From: Sulfurovum sp.
GTDB taxonomy: Bacteria; Campylobacterota; Campylobacteria; Campylobacterales; Sulfurovaceae
Reading direction: 5' to 3'
Length of the DNA stretch: 31,962 nt
Assembly (NCBI GenBank): GCA_020726085.1
Contig: DYTG01000001.1
Location: 1 to 31,962, forward strand
The notes under the pieces are model-generated. The model was not told the DNA's origin, searched no databases, and saw only the letters and a list, made by a program, of their open reading frames with translations. Positions 23,317 to 31,962 of this stretch are shown in pieces (position 1 is the first letter of the stretch; each line of letters opens with the position of its first letter). Both the position numbers and the translations under genes were made by a program.

Positions 23317-23814
23317 CTATATTTTTTGAAGGGTGCGGCGGTGGTAGGTTATCCATGGAGCATCACCGCTTCTATGGAAATTGGCATCTCGATACTCTAC
23401 ATAAACATCAATTATCACATTGGGAGAGGTATTGGTAGTGAGATTGGTATCGAGTATTCTTGAGTTAAGGTTGGTACAAGTGATATTGTTACCTATATAA
23501 GAGACCCGTGTAGCCACACGATACCCCATACCCGAATCGACATCGCCTGTTGCACTTGTGCCAATCTTGATGCCCTCAATTTTCCCATCGACTCCATCCA
23601 CACACGTCGCTCCACCCGTTATCCCGCTGTTTCCCGTAATGGACATAATGGTAAATTCGGTGTAGCTTTTGGCCAACAAAATCGCTTGTTCTTTTTGAAA
23701 CTGCGTTGTAGTTGCAAAAATGATTTTATTGGAGAGAGTAAATACCATCGCACTTACTCCCATCATGATCACCATGACGGTAATTGCCATCATCATTGAA
23801 AATGCTCGTCTCAT
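23317..23814 (-). CDS. Minor pseudopilin lacking Glu5 (MshP/PilX/GspK-like)
   Basis: 165 residues. A type IV prepilin-like N-terminus has a very short leader, M-R-R-A, then F-S-M-M-M-A-I-T-V-M-V and a hydrophobic helix to about residue 28. Cleavage after Ala4 would put Met, not Glu, at mature position 5, a trait of pilus-tip or initiator subunits such as GspK and PilX and of MshP in MSHA systems. Two cysteines in the globular part could form a disulfide. Its ATG overlaps the upstream gene's stop (ATGA, 23814-23811). It is the last gene of the operon. Family type is fairly sure; the exact orthologue is inferred from order. Confidence 0.68.
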   Translation of the reverse strand: MRRAFSMMMAITVMVIMMGVSAMVFTLSNKIIFATTTQFQKEQAILLAKSYTEFTIMSITGNSGITGGATCVDGVDGKIEGIKIGTSATGDVDSGMGYRVATRVSYIGNNITCTNLNSRILDTNLTTNTSPNVIIDVYVEYRDANFHRSGDAPWITYHRRTLQKI

Positions 23815-24728
23815 CGTATCACCGCCTTCTCTTTACAGATTGAGATATACTCTTTCTCTCCGATGCGTTCATCCACACAGATTTTCAAGCGTATCGTATC
23901 TCCTGCTCCCGAAAATCTAAAAACACTCACGTTATCAAGCAGTACTTTACTAGGTGCATTGGTATAACTCTCTCCATTCCACGGCTGATAGTTGTATCGC
24001 AAATTCAATTGATAGAGTTTTCTTCCTCTACCATCATCGGCTTGCTTTACGGGCACGAGAGCGTAAGCACTCTGGGTGAGTTGATACTGTTCATGGATAC
24101 GCATTGTATAGTTTTGATCAAGCAACAAAACACTGTTGGCACTGTCCACACCTTTGATTCCCACAATGCAGTTGGAGTTGCTATACCCCATACAAGCGAC
24201 ATTATAAGCAAGTATACTACTAAAGGTACGACTCGAAAAAATAAGCGCCATATCATCCACTCCACCTTCAGATAGATTGGAAGCTATTGTGCTAAGCAAT
24301 GCTAGGTTTGAACCTGGGGTATCGATACTGCCTCCTGTCGTTTGGGGCGATTGAATATCGCACACCCCACTCCATGCAGGGCGATTATCTGTTCCGTTTG
24401 CACCAAAGCTCTCAACCGCCATCCCGTACCACTCAAGCACCTCAAAATTATCGGGGTTGGTAATGTCATTGACATGGAGTATATTTGTGGCGTTATTTAC
24501 ATCTCTTCCTACTGTCGTACTGGCAATGCGTTGCGATAAATAGTTGTAGATGATAGAGGATACTAACTCGACTTTGGTTGAGCTGTTGTGTATGCCTTTT
24601 TGTATGATGTAGTTGCCATAGACTTGTGCGATGATAGTAGCCCCCATAGAAGCAACGATACCCAATACCACCATCACAAGTATCAACTCAATCATACTAA
24701 AAGCTTTTTTGGATTGTATATTTTTCAT
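23811..24728 (-). CDS. Prepilin-type protein, MshO-like minor pilin
   Basis: 305 residues from ATG 24728, chosen because it overlaps the upstream stop as ATGA and leaves a normal short leader; a longer in-frame N-terminus would put 15 extra residues before it. The leader M-K-N-I-Q-S-K-K-A is cleaved before F-S-M-I-E-L-I-L-V-M-V-V-L-G, with Glu at mature position 5, a textbook type IV pilin/pseudopilin N-terminus apart from Ala instead of Gly at -1. The globular part carries several cysteines. At about 300 residues it is larger than a major pilin and fits a minor pilin. Its position between the other two pilin genes parallels MshO. Confidence 0.72.
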   Translation of the reverse strand: MKNIQSKKAFSMIELILVMVVLGIVASMGATIIAQVYGNYIIQKGIHNSSTKVELVSSIIYNYLSQRIASTTVGRDVNNATNILHVNDITNPDNFEVLEWYGMAVESFGANGTDNRPAWSGVCDIQSPQTTGGSIDTPGSNLALLSTIASNLSEGGVDDMALIFSSRTFSSILAYNVACMGYSNSNCIVGIKGVDSANSVLLLDQNYTMRIHEQYQLTQSAYALVPVKQADDGRGRKLYQLNLRYNYQPWNGESYTNAPSKVLLDNVSVFRFSGAGDTIRLKICVDERIGEKEYISICKEKAVIR

Positions 24729-25465
24729 GGTACATTCCTTGGAGGTGCAAATGAGTAGTGACCGATATTGCACATAAAGGCACTCAATGTAATATTTTTT
24801 GAAGCTATCTCGGTATCGCTTGAAGTGGATGTAAGCGTTACGCTTACGGCTTTGGTATTGGTGGAGTTGGCAGTCGTGGAAGCCACAAAAGGATTATTAA
24901 ATGTAACTCGTGCCGTTGCATAGCCAGTCGAATCGCTCACATAACGAACGGTTGTATCCATTCTAATGTTTCTATCTTTGTAGTCAGCATAACGTGCAGT
25001 GGGATTAGCAACCTCTTTAAGTACAGCTCTATCGCCTTCGTAATCATCGACATCATCAAACCCTACACTATCATTCCCACTTCCGTTTCCAAAAGTACTT
25101 GGAGCAGAAGCCGTAGCTGAGTCCCCCTCCCCTGTTACAAATTTACGAGAGCTATTAGTTGGTACCCCCACTCTTCTATCTAGCCCTGCAGGACGACCCA
25201 ATTCGCTATCACCAGCACCTACAAAAAGAACCCTTGAATCAATATTGGCAATGGCATTGTTTTGATCCCATTCTTTGGTTAAGATGATATTAAGCTGTGT
25301 TGCTGCCGCATTAATAGACTCTTGTTGCAACCCTACGTAGGTACTTTTGGTTGATTGCGAGATAAGCATCGGGGCACCAAGCAAAACAATCGCCATAATC
25401 ACAATAGCAAAGATAAGCTCTATCATGGCTATGGCTCTGCGGCTTTTTGGATAGAAACATTTCAT
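24725..25465 (-). CDS. Prepilin-type protein, minor pilin (MshC/MshD-like position)
   Basis: 246 residues with leader M-K-C-F-Y-P-K-S-R-R-A followed by I-A-M-I-E-L-I-F-A-I-V-I-M-A, giving Glu at mature position 5 and Ala at -1. The mature first residue would be Ile rather than the usual Phe or Met. The remaining 200 residues are Ser/Thr/Asn/Gly-rich, including an acidic V-G-F-D-D-V-D-D-Y-E-G-D segment, and not recognised. It starts 9 nt after the large adhesin gene's stop and overlaps the next pilin gene by ATGA, so all four genes form one operon. The pilin assignment is firm; the subunit type is inferred from order. Confidence 0.72.
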   Translation of the reverse strand: MKCFYPKSRRAIAMIELIFAIVIMAIVLLGAPMLISQSTKSTYVGLQQESINAAATQLNIILTKEWDQNNAIANIDSRVLFVGAGDSELGRPAGLDRRVGVPTNSSRKFVTGEGDSATASAPSTFGNGSGNDSVGFDDVDDYEGDRAVLKEVANPTARYADYKDRNIRMDTTVRYVSDSTGYATARVTFNNPFVASTTANSTNTKAVSVTLTSTSSDTEIASKNITLSAFMCNIGHYSFAPPRNVP

Positions 25466-25474
25466 TATCGTCCC

Positions 25475-28400
25475 CTACCAATTCATCCGTTTTTTGTCGG
25501 TAGAGATATTTGCATTGTTGTCAATGACGCTTCCTGTCTCCCCTGCCCCAGACCAACCTGTATCGTTGGATGGCATAAACTCAATAACATACGTTGGTTG
25601 CCCCGTAACGGGGTCGTCACGATTGTAGCGTAACCATGTGGGTGGATTGAGGGTAACGGTTACCTCTTGTCTCCTTGTCCCACCGTAGGCGATATTGAGA
25701 TTGGGGTTTTCACCGTTTACCAAATTGTCATTGCCATGCGTTACTGTCGCATTGGGACTGGTATCGGATACGGGTGCGTTGCCTTCATTGTTTGCCGTGT
25801 TGAAGTCATTATTGATACGCCAACCCTCTTGATCGTCCGTTGAGGTCAAATCCAATCTACCAAACGATGCACAACCGTCTGCAAGATTACAAAAGATGTC
25901 GCTAAAAATCGGTGTCGTGTGCGAGGGTGCAAATATCTCTTCATAATACAAATCGCTCTCTGATGGACGTACTCGTGAATAGACAAAAGTAGCATTACGA
26001 TCTCTAAGCGTAGGGGCTACTGACGACAATGTCGATGCACTCGCACTCAAGCCAAATGCCTCCGAAACGTTAATATCTCTAATACCAAAATTAAAAGGAC
26101 TCAATGGTACGGCTAAATTTTTATCAAAGTTAAAATCAACCGATACAGTGGCACTACCTGCATCAAAGAGATTTCGAGAAATGGTAGCTAGATTGAAACA
26201 GTTGCTAGTTAAATTGTTGCTATCGACTGTTGCACTAAAATCTTTATTATTAAAGCGATAACGCAAATTGGTTAATGAAGTCGTATCCGATAGCTCTGAG
26301 AGCGTATAGCTTATGATCGCACTGGCATCTTGTGCTACGCATTGTTGGGTGTAGTTTTGTGCGGTTGTATTGTCGTCTTTGAGAACTCTAATAGCAAACC
26401 CCATCGTTGCCACCATCGTAGTATCCAATGTACTAAGGGGTCCCATTCCTGATAGATGGGTGTAGGCTAGATTGTTGAAGTTGTTGAGATTAAGTGCTTC
26501 TAGCGTTAAGCGACTGGGTAAAATACGCACATTTTTGACTTCCAAAGAAGGGATAAAACGCAATATTTTATCGGTATCAATCGAATCGGTTACTGCAAAT
26601 TCACTTCCTATTTTTTCGGCAATGGTGAAGTTGTAAGTACCTATATTTGAGATAGTGAAGTTGTTGTCGGCTACACCATCTCCAAAGCTGATACTAGGCG
26701 ACAAAGTAGGCAGGGTACAGTTGTTGGCACCTGAAAGAGCATTGGATACCCCTATGTCAAAGGTTGTTCCTTGTGCATCATTGTAGCGAAGCGTTGGATC
26801 ATCTTTGGCATCAAGAGCTTTAAACTGTATCGGAGCAGTACGCATGGCTACATAATTGTTGCCCATATTGGTAGTAAATTTTTTGGGTCGAATAGCAAAA
26901 TCATCCTCTGAATAGATCAAACGATACGCCAATTTGTTACCCTCTCCAGTGGTAGCCAACGAGTTAACAGGACACGACTCATAGGGATAGACGGTATATT
27001 TTTGGGTGACCTTATCGTAATCGGCACACATTTTAAAACGAATACGTACATTTTTATAGGCACCATTGACGTGGAATTTTTTCAATTTGATAGGATTGGA
27101 TTGTCCCGATTCAAAATGCTTTGTGGCATTGAAGAGGTTATTATCGGGTTGCCCTCCAATGTCATTATTGATGACACTAGAGGTGATTTCTGGCGGAGTC
27201 GTTGGGCTTCCTTCGGTATTGACGAGTTTGTATTCGACTTTGATATCATACGCCGCCACACTTCCAGAGTAACCTCTTGCAGTGAGATTGGCTTGGGCTT
27301 GGGCAAAGAATGGAAAACCAGCGTGAATTCTTTCTTTGAGACTGTATTTTGTTCGTTCGTGATTAAGCGCTGCTATCAACAGCGTAAACTCTTGATCGAC
27401 TATTTTGGTACGGATAAACTTCTCTCCGATATTACTGTCGGTATTCCATCCATCAAAAGGACCTTTGTTGTAAACGTCGGGGCTATAAACACGACATACT
27501 CCCTTGACGCTAAGCTTATCAATCTCATGATTATTACATCCGCCCCCTGTACCTGACGTAAAGGCAATACGTACACGTTCGGGCGTAGGCGATTGAGCGT
27601 AGGCTGGAGCTTTGGCATCAAACTCCTCAATGATTGTGTTGTAACCACTACCTGAATCTTGCATAAGCTTAATCAAAAGCTTGGCAGGGTCTCTTGCATC
27701 AATGCGCAATTTGTACTTATCCCCAGGATAGTTCACATTGGTCTTGCTTTTACTAGCTACTGGATGAGGAAGGCTAATATTGGATTTTAGATATTTGTAC
27801 CCATAGTAACGTGTACTTCCATCCAAATCGCCGCTTGAACCCCGAATGGTGACGTTATTGGGTTTAAATCCTACGCCCCCGTTTCTTCCCTCGGTAGGAT
27901 TTGAAAAGTTTCCGTACTCATCTATTCCTAGACCAATCCAGCCTCCCTCAAAGCCTTTTATATTTGTTCTTTGGGCGTATCCTATCGATCCCCCATATCC
28001 ACCTGGTTCTGGGGAGTGTCCTACGCTCGAATCAAAAAGCACCATTACGATACCATCCGCTCCGTACTCACCCAAACCGCCACCGTTGCACCCACCGTAA
28101 GCGTATTGAAAGTACTCTACCTCGATAAGGTTCCACTTTGCCAAAAATTCATAATCTTTGGTAACGGCTGTAGCAAGATTCTTAGCATCTTTTGTAAGTC
28201 TCAATCGCCCATCACCATTGACAGTTACAACGCCTGGATTAAAATTACCTTGAGAGAAGAGTGTACGCCACTTATCATCCAATGCCCCATCAAAATCATC
28301 TTCAAAACACATCGGTACATCATCTTCGGTCTGCTCGGCGATAGTAAGGTTGGTTTCAGTGAGACTTCCTAGCCCCACGACACCCGCACCGTCAATGATG

Positions 28401-31400
28401 CCCAACTTCCCAAAGAATGTCTCCTCTTTTTCGATCAAGTTATCTCGTGCAATGACGGTAGCTACCTTTTTGCTTGTTTCACCTGCTCTGAAAATAACCT
28501 CTTGGGGATTAGATTGATCGGGGATGTAGTCATAGATAGCTTGTGCATGGATACGTTCATCAAATGGGTCACCATCAAACGTCCCAAAGGAGACAACAAT
28601 ATCTTTATCCACCGCTTCACTTAAAACAATCTCAACCTCTTCGTACTGCACATACTCCACCGATCCATCAATGGCAGGCTCTTTGAAAGAGTATTTGTTT
28701 GTTTTAAACTCCACAAAGGCTCCACACGCACCCATTCCGTTGGCAACCAGTCCCTCTGGGTCATATTTAAACTTTTGATTGTTTTTGATAAACAAATCGC
28801 CCTCAGCGGTAATACCTCCTACAAATCCATCGCCTGAATTGGAGTTGGCAGCCAACTTAAAATCGCCCTTGGTATAGAAAAATGCCGTAACAAAATATTT
28901 AGCCGAACCGCTATTGGGGAAAACAAAATCTCCTTTACCAAAAATAAAGAGATTAGAAGCAACACCTCCATCATTGACATGCAACTCATTGCCCTCCCAT
29001 TTAATAGAGTAGGAGTCAGATGAGCTGTAGGTATCTAAAAATATTCTTACTTTGCCATTGACTCGGATGGTTAAATCATTTCCTTGATGTCTCCACGATT
29101 TGATATAGTAATCCCCTTCATCAAAGGTATAAACAATCCCTTTTTTGTTGTCGCTATCAAGATGCCCAATCATCATATATTTACGACTCCCATCCGCATA
29201 AGGTTGTGCAGCACTGAACGTGACATTGACATTTTGTGCGGTTACGGTATAGTTTGCTGAATTGAATTGGCTAAAGGTTGTATTGCTATTTACGTTCACG
29301 TTGGCTTCATTGGATGTACGCTTAAAGGGTATGTTATAGTCGATAATATGAGGAGGTTTGACATCACAATTGGAAGTAGAACCGTCCACGGCGGTACAAA
29401 TAGCCTCCGTTGTTGTCCCATCGCTTTGGACGGGTGGATTGGTCGCTGTAGCTACGATGTTATCGACATTAATAACAACTGTATCACTACCGCCACCGCC
29501 GCCAAATTGTAACGTTTGATAGGTCTGCAAGGCACTGGGGAAGAGTCCGCATTGGTTAATTTGAGGCTCAGGGTCGCTGGGGGTTTCGTCACACGCTTTG
29601 AGCTTGCCTCTGTACATGACTCCCTCTTTCATATAGGTAGCATAGAGAGACTCGCTTGAAAAACAGCTACCGCTAAACATCGCCTTGGTTGATACGGCTG
29701 CATCGGTTTGATCAGGAGTAATGTCACCACTGAATATAAAATGAGTATTTTTGCCCATCATTCCCATAGGTCCCATATTAAAAGCATCACTTGCTTCGCA
29801 AATCCCCGTTGGAGTGACGCTACAATCATCCGCAAACGTACCGCCCATGCCGCTCTCATCGTGATAGACATTGACTTCATTGAGATTGGCTACGGAGATG
29901 TTTTTTAACGGCACAGTCGTTTCGCATCCGATACCTCCTTTGCACATTCCCATATCCATACAAAACATACCAGCGTACAATTCATCGCTGTAGCACAAAT
30001 CATCGGCATTTTCTACGATAGGCACCGTTGTATTGTCTTCACTTACTTCGATCAAAAACTCATCGCTATCGCTTCCGCCTTGACCATCCACAACGGTTAC
30101 CCTGACGGTATAGTTACCCTCTTGCGACGGTGTACCGCTAATGGTTAAGTTGGTGTCATCAAACGCTACTCCGTTGGGCAAACCTACTACGGTAAAGCTT
30201 AGCGTGTCGTTATCTTCGTCGGTAGCATTCACAGTAATCGTCTCCAGTGCATCACCAATGTTAACCCATTTGTTACTAATATCTTCAAGAACGGGTGGAT
30301 GATTGCCCAAAGTTGTCGAAGAGACTATCAAGGAGAAATTAGCATAAACAGGCTCATTGATTCCATCCGATACACTCACTCTAATAGGATAGATACCCTC
30401 TATCAACGGCTCACCCGTAATAGCTCCGCTCTGATCTATAGCTAGATATTCATTGCCGCTCATGGCGTATTGCAACGTATCATTATCGGCATCGGTTGCA
30501 TTGACATCAATCAAAACACTCTCTCCTGCTGTCACATTCATATCCCCATCAATGCCCTCAATGACAGGAGGTTGATTGCTCACTACACTATCAGGAAAAA
30601 GATTGCTTGATGGTACAATCACATTTGCAGTGATGGATTGATCATTTTTCCATCTAAAGTGTGCTCTCATTCCTCCATATTTTTCGATAAATGCAATCTC
30701 AATCGTATGAAAACCTTTTGTATAGTTCTTAGGCTCAGCGTTGAGATAGTTGTTGCCACTCCATGTGTTTTTATAGTAAACTTCTACACCATCAATCGTA
30801 GCCCTAAGATCATCATCGTGATTAAACGAAAAGGTGTATTGACCCTCTTTGGGGATATAGATACGTCCGCTCCACTTCACTGATGTGTTGTTGTTGCCCA
30901 ATCCTCCACCTGGATTGCCATTGCCCCAATTGAAATCTACCACTGGATCGACTCGACTGATAAGAGGCGTTCCGCTCCACTCTTTGTTGTTGTAGTAGTT
31001 GCCTAGCAAACCGCTTCCTACTGGCATAGCCTCTACCGTGACTTCTATATCCTTCTCAACCACTCCTTCATTGCCATCATTGACTTGGACTGTAAGATAG
31101 TAGGTTCGTGGAGTTAAGTTGCTTCCTGTGATTTGACCTGTAGTGGAATTGATAGCTATGTTGGTACCTGTTGGATAGATTTGACTCAAAGCGTAGGTTA
31201 GAGTATCCCCATCGATATCACTGGCATTGGTTTGCAAACTCAAAGCATCGCCTTCGACAAGCGTTCGATCTCCATTAATGCTATCAATAACGGGTGGATT
31301 GTTGATAGTCGATGCAAGGACTTTCATTTTAAATTTTTTGGAGGTGTATTTACCGCATGATTTGGCATAGACTTCGATAGTATCTTCGGCTCTGGGTTCT

Positions 31401-31962
31401 GTGGGCGTACCGCTAAGGACTCCCGTAGCCGCATTAAATGATAACCCTGGAGGATACCACCAAATGCCAAACTCAGTGACTCGTGAACCGTCTGCGGAGG
31501 TAGGAAATGGGATAGTAAGCGAAAAAGGCCTACCTACAGTAGCTTCTTGATTGGGAATATCACTCAATAGAGGAGCTTGGTTGTCGTATATTGTCAAATA
31601 GATTGGGGCATCACTTCGTACATCATGCTCATCTTTTACATACCCACCAGCTAAATAGCGATTCAATACAAATCTAGGCTCTCCACTTACAACACCTTGT
31701 GCGGTAGGTTCATTTATGCCCTCAGGCAACCAATACATACCATAGCTCAATGTATCACCATCGGGGTCACTTGCTTGCATGGTGTAACTAAAAGGCGTAC
31801 ATACCCTTGCTGTAAGCTCTGCTCCTGATATAACGGGAGCATTATTGACGGGCTCGGTGACTGTTAAAGTAAAAGATTGAGATTCACTCAACGCCCCATC
31901 ACTTACAGTAACGGTAACGGTTGAACTTCCGATGGTCGTAGGTGTCCCCGTAATCAATCCAC
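25475..31962 (-). CDS. Giant mosaic surface protein, MshQ-like, with lectin-like domain (5'-partial at window edge)
   Basis: At least 2162 residues; the frame is open to the window end, so the true start lies beyond 31962. Numbering is from codon 31957. In order: Ig-like He_PIG-type repeats (about 1-310; end motifs V-S-G-E-P, L-S-G-T-P), four with cadherin-like D-x-D-G/N-D-T-L loops overall; a PA14-like domain (about 313-455, G-L-L-G-N-Y-Y); two more Ig-like repeats (456-640); a Met/Cys-rich segment (650-730); a beta-rich region (about 775-1075); a Calx-beta-like segment (1078-1215); an L-type-lectin-like domain (about 1216-1493, A-D-G-I-V-M-V-L-F); and a C-terminal region with I-R-P-K-K-F like DUF6701/MshQ. 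Probably a pilus-associated adhesin. Confidence 0.75.
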   Translation of the reverse strand, partial: GLITGTPTTIGSSTVTVTVSDGALSESQSFTLTVTEPVNNAPVISGAELTARVCTPFSYTMQASDPDGDTLSYGMYWLPEGINEPTAQGVVSGEPRFVLNRYLAGGYVKDEHDVRSDAPIYLTIYDNQAPLLSDIPNQEATVGRPFSLTIPFPTSADGSRVTEFGIWWYPPGLSFNAATGVLSGTPTEPRAEDTIEVYAKSCGKYTSKKFKMKVLASTINNPPVIDSINGDRTLVEGDALSLQTNASDIDGDTLTYALSQIYPTGTNIAINSTTGQITGSNLTPRTYYLTVQVNDGNEGVVEKDIEVTVEAMPVGSGLLGNYYNNKEWSGTPLISRVDPVVDFNWGNGNPGGGLGNNNTSVKWSGRIYIPKEGQYTFSFNHDDDLRATIDGVEVYYKNTWSGNNYLNAEPKNYTKGFHTIEIAFIEKYGGMRAHFRWKNDQSITANVIVPSSNLFPDSVVSNQPPVIEGIDGDMNVTAGESVLIDVNATDADNDTLQYAMSGNEYLAIDQSGAITGEPLIEGIYPIRVSVSDGINEPVYANFSLIVSSTTLGNHPPVLEDISNKWVNIGDALETITVNATDEDNDTLSFTVVGLPNGVAFDDTNLTISGTPSQEGNYTVRVTVVDGQGGSDSDEFLIEVSEDNTTVPIVENADDLCYSDELYAGMFCMDMGMCKGGIGCETTVPLKNISVANLNEVNVYHDESGMGGTFADDCSVTPTGICEASDAFNMGPMGMMGKNTHFIFSGDITPDQTDAAVSTKAMFSGSCFSSESLYATYMKEGVMYRGKLKACDETPSDPEPQINQCGLFPSALQTYQTLQFGGGGGSDTVVINVDNIVATATNPPVQSDGTTTEAICTAVDGSTSNCDVKPPHIIDYNIPFKRTSNEANVNVNSNTTFSQFNSANYTVTAQNVNVTFSAAQPYADGSRKYMMIGHLDSDNKKGIVYTFDEGDYYIKSWRHQGNDLTIRVNGKVRIFLDTYSSSDSYSIKWEGNELHVNDGGVASNLFIFGKGDFVFPNSGSAKYFVTAFFYTKGDFKLAANSNSGDGFVGGITAEGDLFIKNNQKFKYDPEGLVANGMGACGAFVEFKTNKYSFKEPAIDGSVEYVQYEEVEIVLSEAVDKDIVVSFGTFDGDPFDERIHAQAIYDYIPDQSNPQEVIFRAGETSKKVATVIARDNLIEKEETFFGKLGIIDGAGVVGLGSLTETNLTIAEQTEDDVPMCFEDDFDGALDDKWRTLFSQGNFNPGVVTVNGDGRLRLTKDAKNLATAVTKDYEFLAKWNLIEVEYFQYAYGGCNGGGLGEYGADGIVMVLFDSSVGHSPEPGGYGGSIGYAQRTNIKGFEGGWIGLGIDEYGNFSNPTEGRNGGVGFKPNNVTIRGSSGDLDGSTRYYGYKYLKSNISLPHPVASKSKTNVNYPGDKYKLRIDARDPAKLLIKLMQDSGSGYNTIIEEFDAKAPAYAQSPTPERVRIAFTSGTGGGCNNHEIDKLSVKGVCRVYSPDVYNKGPFDGWNTDSNIGEKFIRTKIVDQEFTLLIAALNHERTKYSLKERIHAGFPFFAQAQANLTARGYSGSVAAYDIKVEYKLVNTEGSPTTPPEITSSVINNDIGGQPDNNLFNATKHFESGQSNPIKLKKFHVNGAYKNVRIRFKMCADYDKVTQKYTVYPYESCPVNSLATTGEGNKLAYRLIYSEDDFAIRPKKFTTNMGNNYVAMRTAPIQFKALDAKDDPTLRYNDAQGTTFDIGVSNALSGANNCTLPTLSPSISFGDGVADNNFTISNIGTYNFTIAEKIGSEFAVTDSIDTDKILRFIPSLEVKNVRILPSRLTLEALNLNNFNNLAYTHLSGMGPLSTLDTTMVATMGFAIRVLKDDNTTAQNYTQQCVAQDASAIISYTLSELSDTTSLTNLRYRFNNKDFSATVDSNNLTSNCFNLATISRNLFDAGSATVSVDFNFDKNLAVPLSPFNFGIRDINVSEAFGLSASASTLSSVAPTLRDRNATFVYSRVRPSESDLYYEEIFAPSHTTPIFSDIFCNLADGCASFGRLDLTSTDDQEGWRINNDFNTANNEGNAPVSDTSPNATVTHGNDNLVNGENPNLNIAYGGTRRQEVTVTLNPPTWLRYNRDDPVTGQPTYVIEFMPSNDTGWSGAGETGSVIDNNANISTDKKRMNW

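Noticed and set aside
24729..24773. Longer N-terminus for the second pilin gene
   Set aside because: It would bury the short prepilin leader behind 15 extra residues; ATG 24728 overlaps the previous stop as ATGA.
27002..28372. Several plus-strand open frames of 68-184 codons inside the giant gene
   Set aside because: They are shadows of a Gly/Pro-rich coding strand; the opposite frame is continuous and domain-rich.
1..31962. CRISPR arrays, insertion sequences and prophage genes
   Set aside because: No regularly spaced repeats, no transposase or integrase motifs and no phage structural genes were seen on either strand.

Overview
The window looks like chromosomal DNA of a Campylobacterota (Epsilonproteobacteria) species, probably a free-living sulfur-oxidiser type such as Sulfurovum, Sulfurimonas or Sulfuricurvum. 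Three things support this. The porCDAB four-subunit pyruvate:ferredoxin oxidoreductase has the Helicobacter-type gene order. The ispH-rpsA-serA and bamD-lon gene neighbourhoods are, from memory, typical of the phylum. Promoters mostly show a TATAAT -10 box without a clear -35 box. The genus is an inference; no rRNA is present to settle it.

Layout. (1) 129-6291, plus strand: a secreted rhodanese, a secreted NagZ-like glycosidase, YqeY, IspH (isoprenoid synthesis), ribosomal protein S1 and SerA. It ends in a hairpin in a convergent intergenic region (6292-6583) rich in inverted repeats. (2) 6584-9820, minus strand: porC-porD-porA-porB, the enzyme linking pyruvate and acetyl-CoA to ferredoxin. 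(3) 9905-10555 minus and 10646-12949 plus: a HAD phosphatase divergent from speA (arginine decarboxylase), which abuts pncC (NMN amidase). (4) 13021-13826: a consensus promoter drives seven tRNA genes (Lys, Val, Asp, Lys, Glu, Val, Asp), and the Val-Asp unit is a perfect 236-bp duplication. (5) 14035-14457: a PsiE-like membrane protein preceded by a 13-codon overlapping leader ORF. (6) 14458-18187, minus strand: argJ, a double-domain NosL-like protein, a small membrane protein and a MacB/FtsX-type permease with no ATPase beside it. The genes are coupled by overlaps or 1-nt gaps. (7) 18373-23180, minus strand: housekeeping genes rpmB, a TlpA-like thioredoxin, lon, bamD and the long-form hpf, separated by recognisable terminators. 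(8) 23317-31962, minus strand: a very large mosaic surface protein (at least 2162 residues, N-terminus outside the window) followed by three pseudopilin genes joined by a 9-nt gap and two ATGA overlaps.

The most interesting part is region 8. The large protein combines Ig-like repeats, a PA14-like domain, a Met/Cys-rich segment, a Calx-beta-like segment, an L-type-lectin-like domain and an MshQ/DUF6701-like C-terminus. Its gene is co-transcribed with three minor pilin-like genes, one of which lacks the conserved Glu5. This resembles the mshD-mshO-mshP-mshQ end of the MSHA pilus locus with the MshQ-like gene moved to the front. I read it as a probable pilus-tip or pilus-exported adhesin complex with sugar-binding capacity. 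Secondary points of interest are the NosL-like/permease cassette, the terminator directly in front of lon, and the tRNA duplication.
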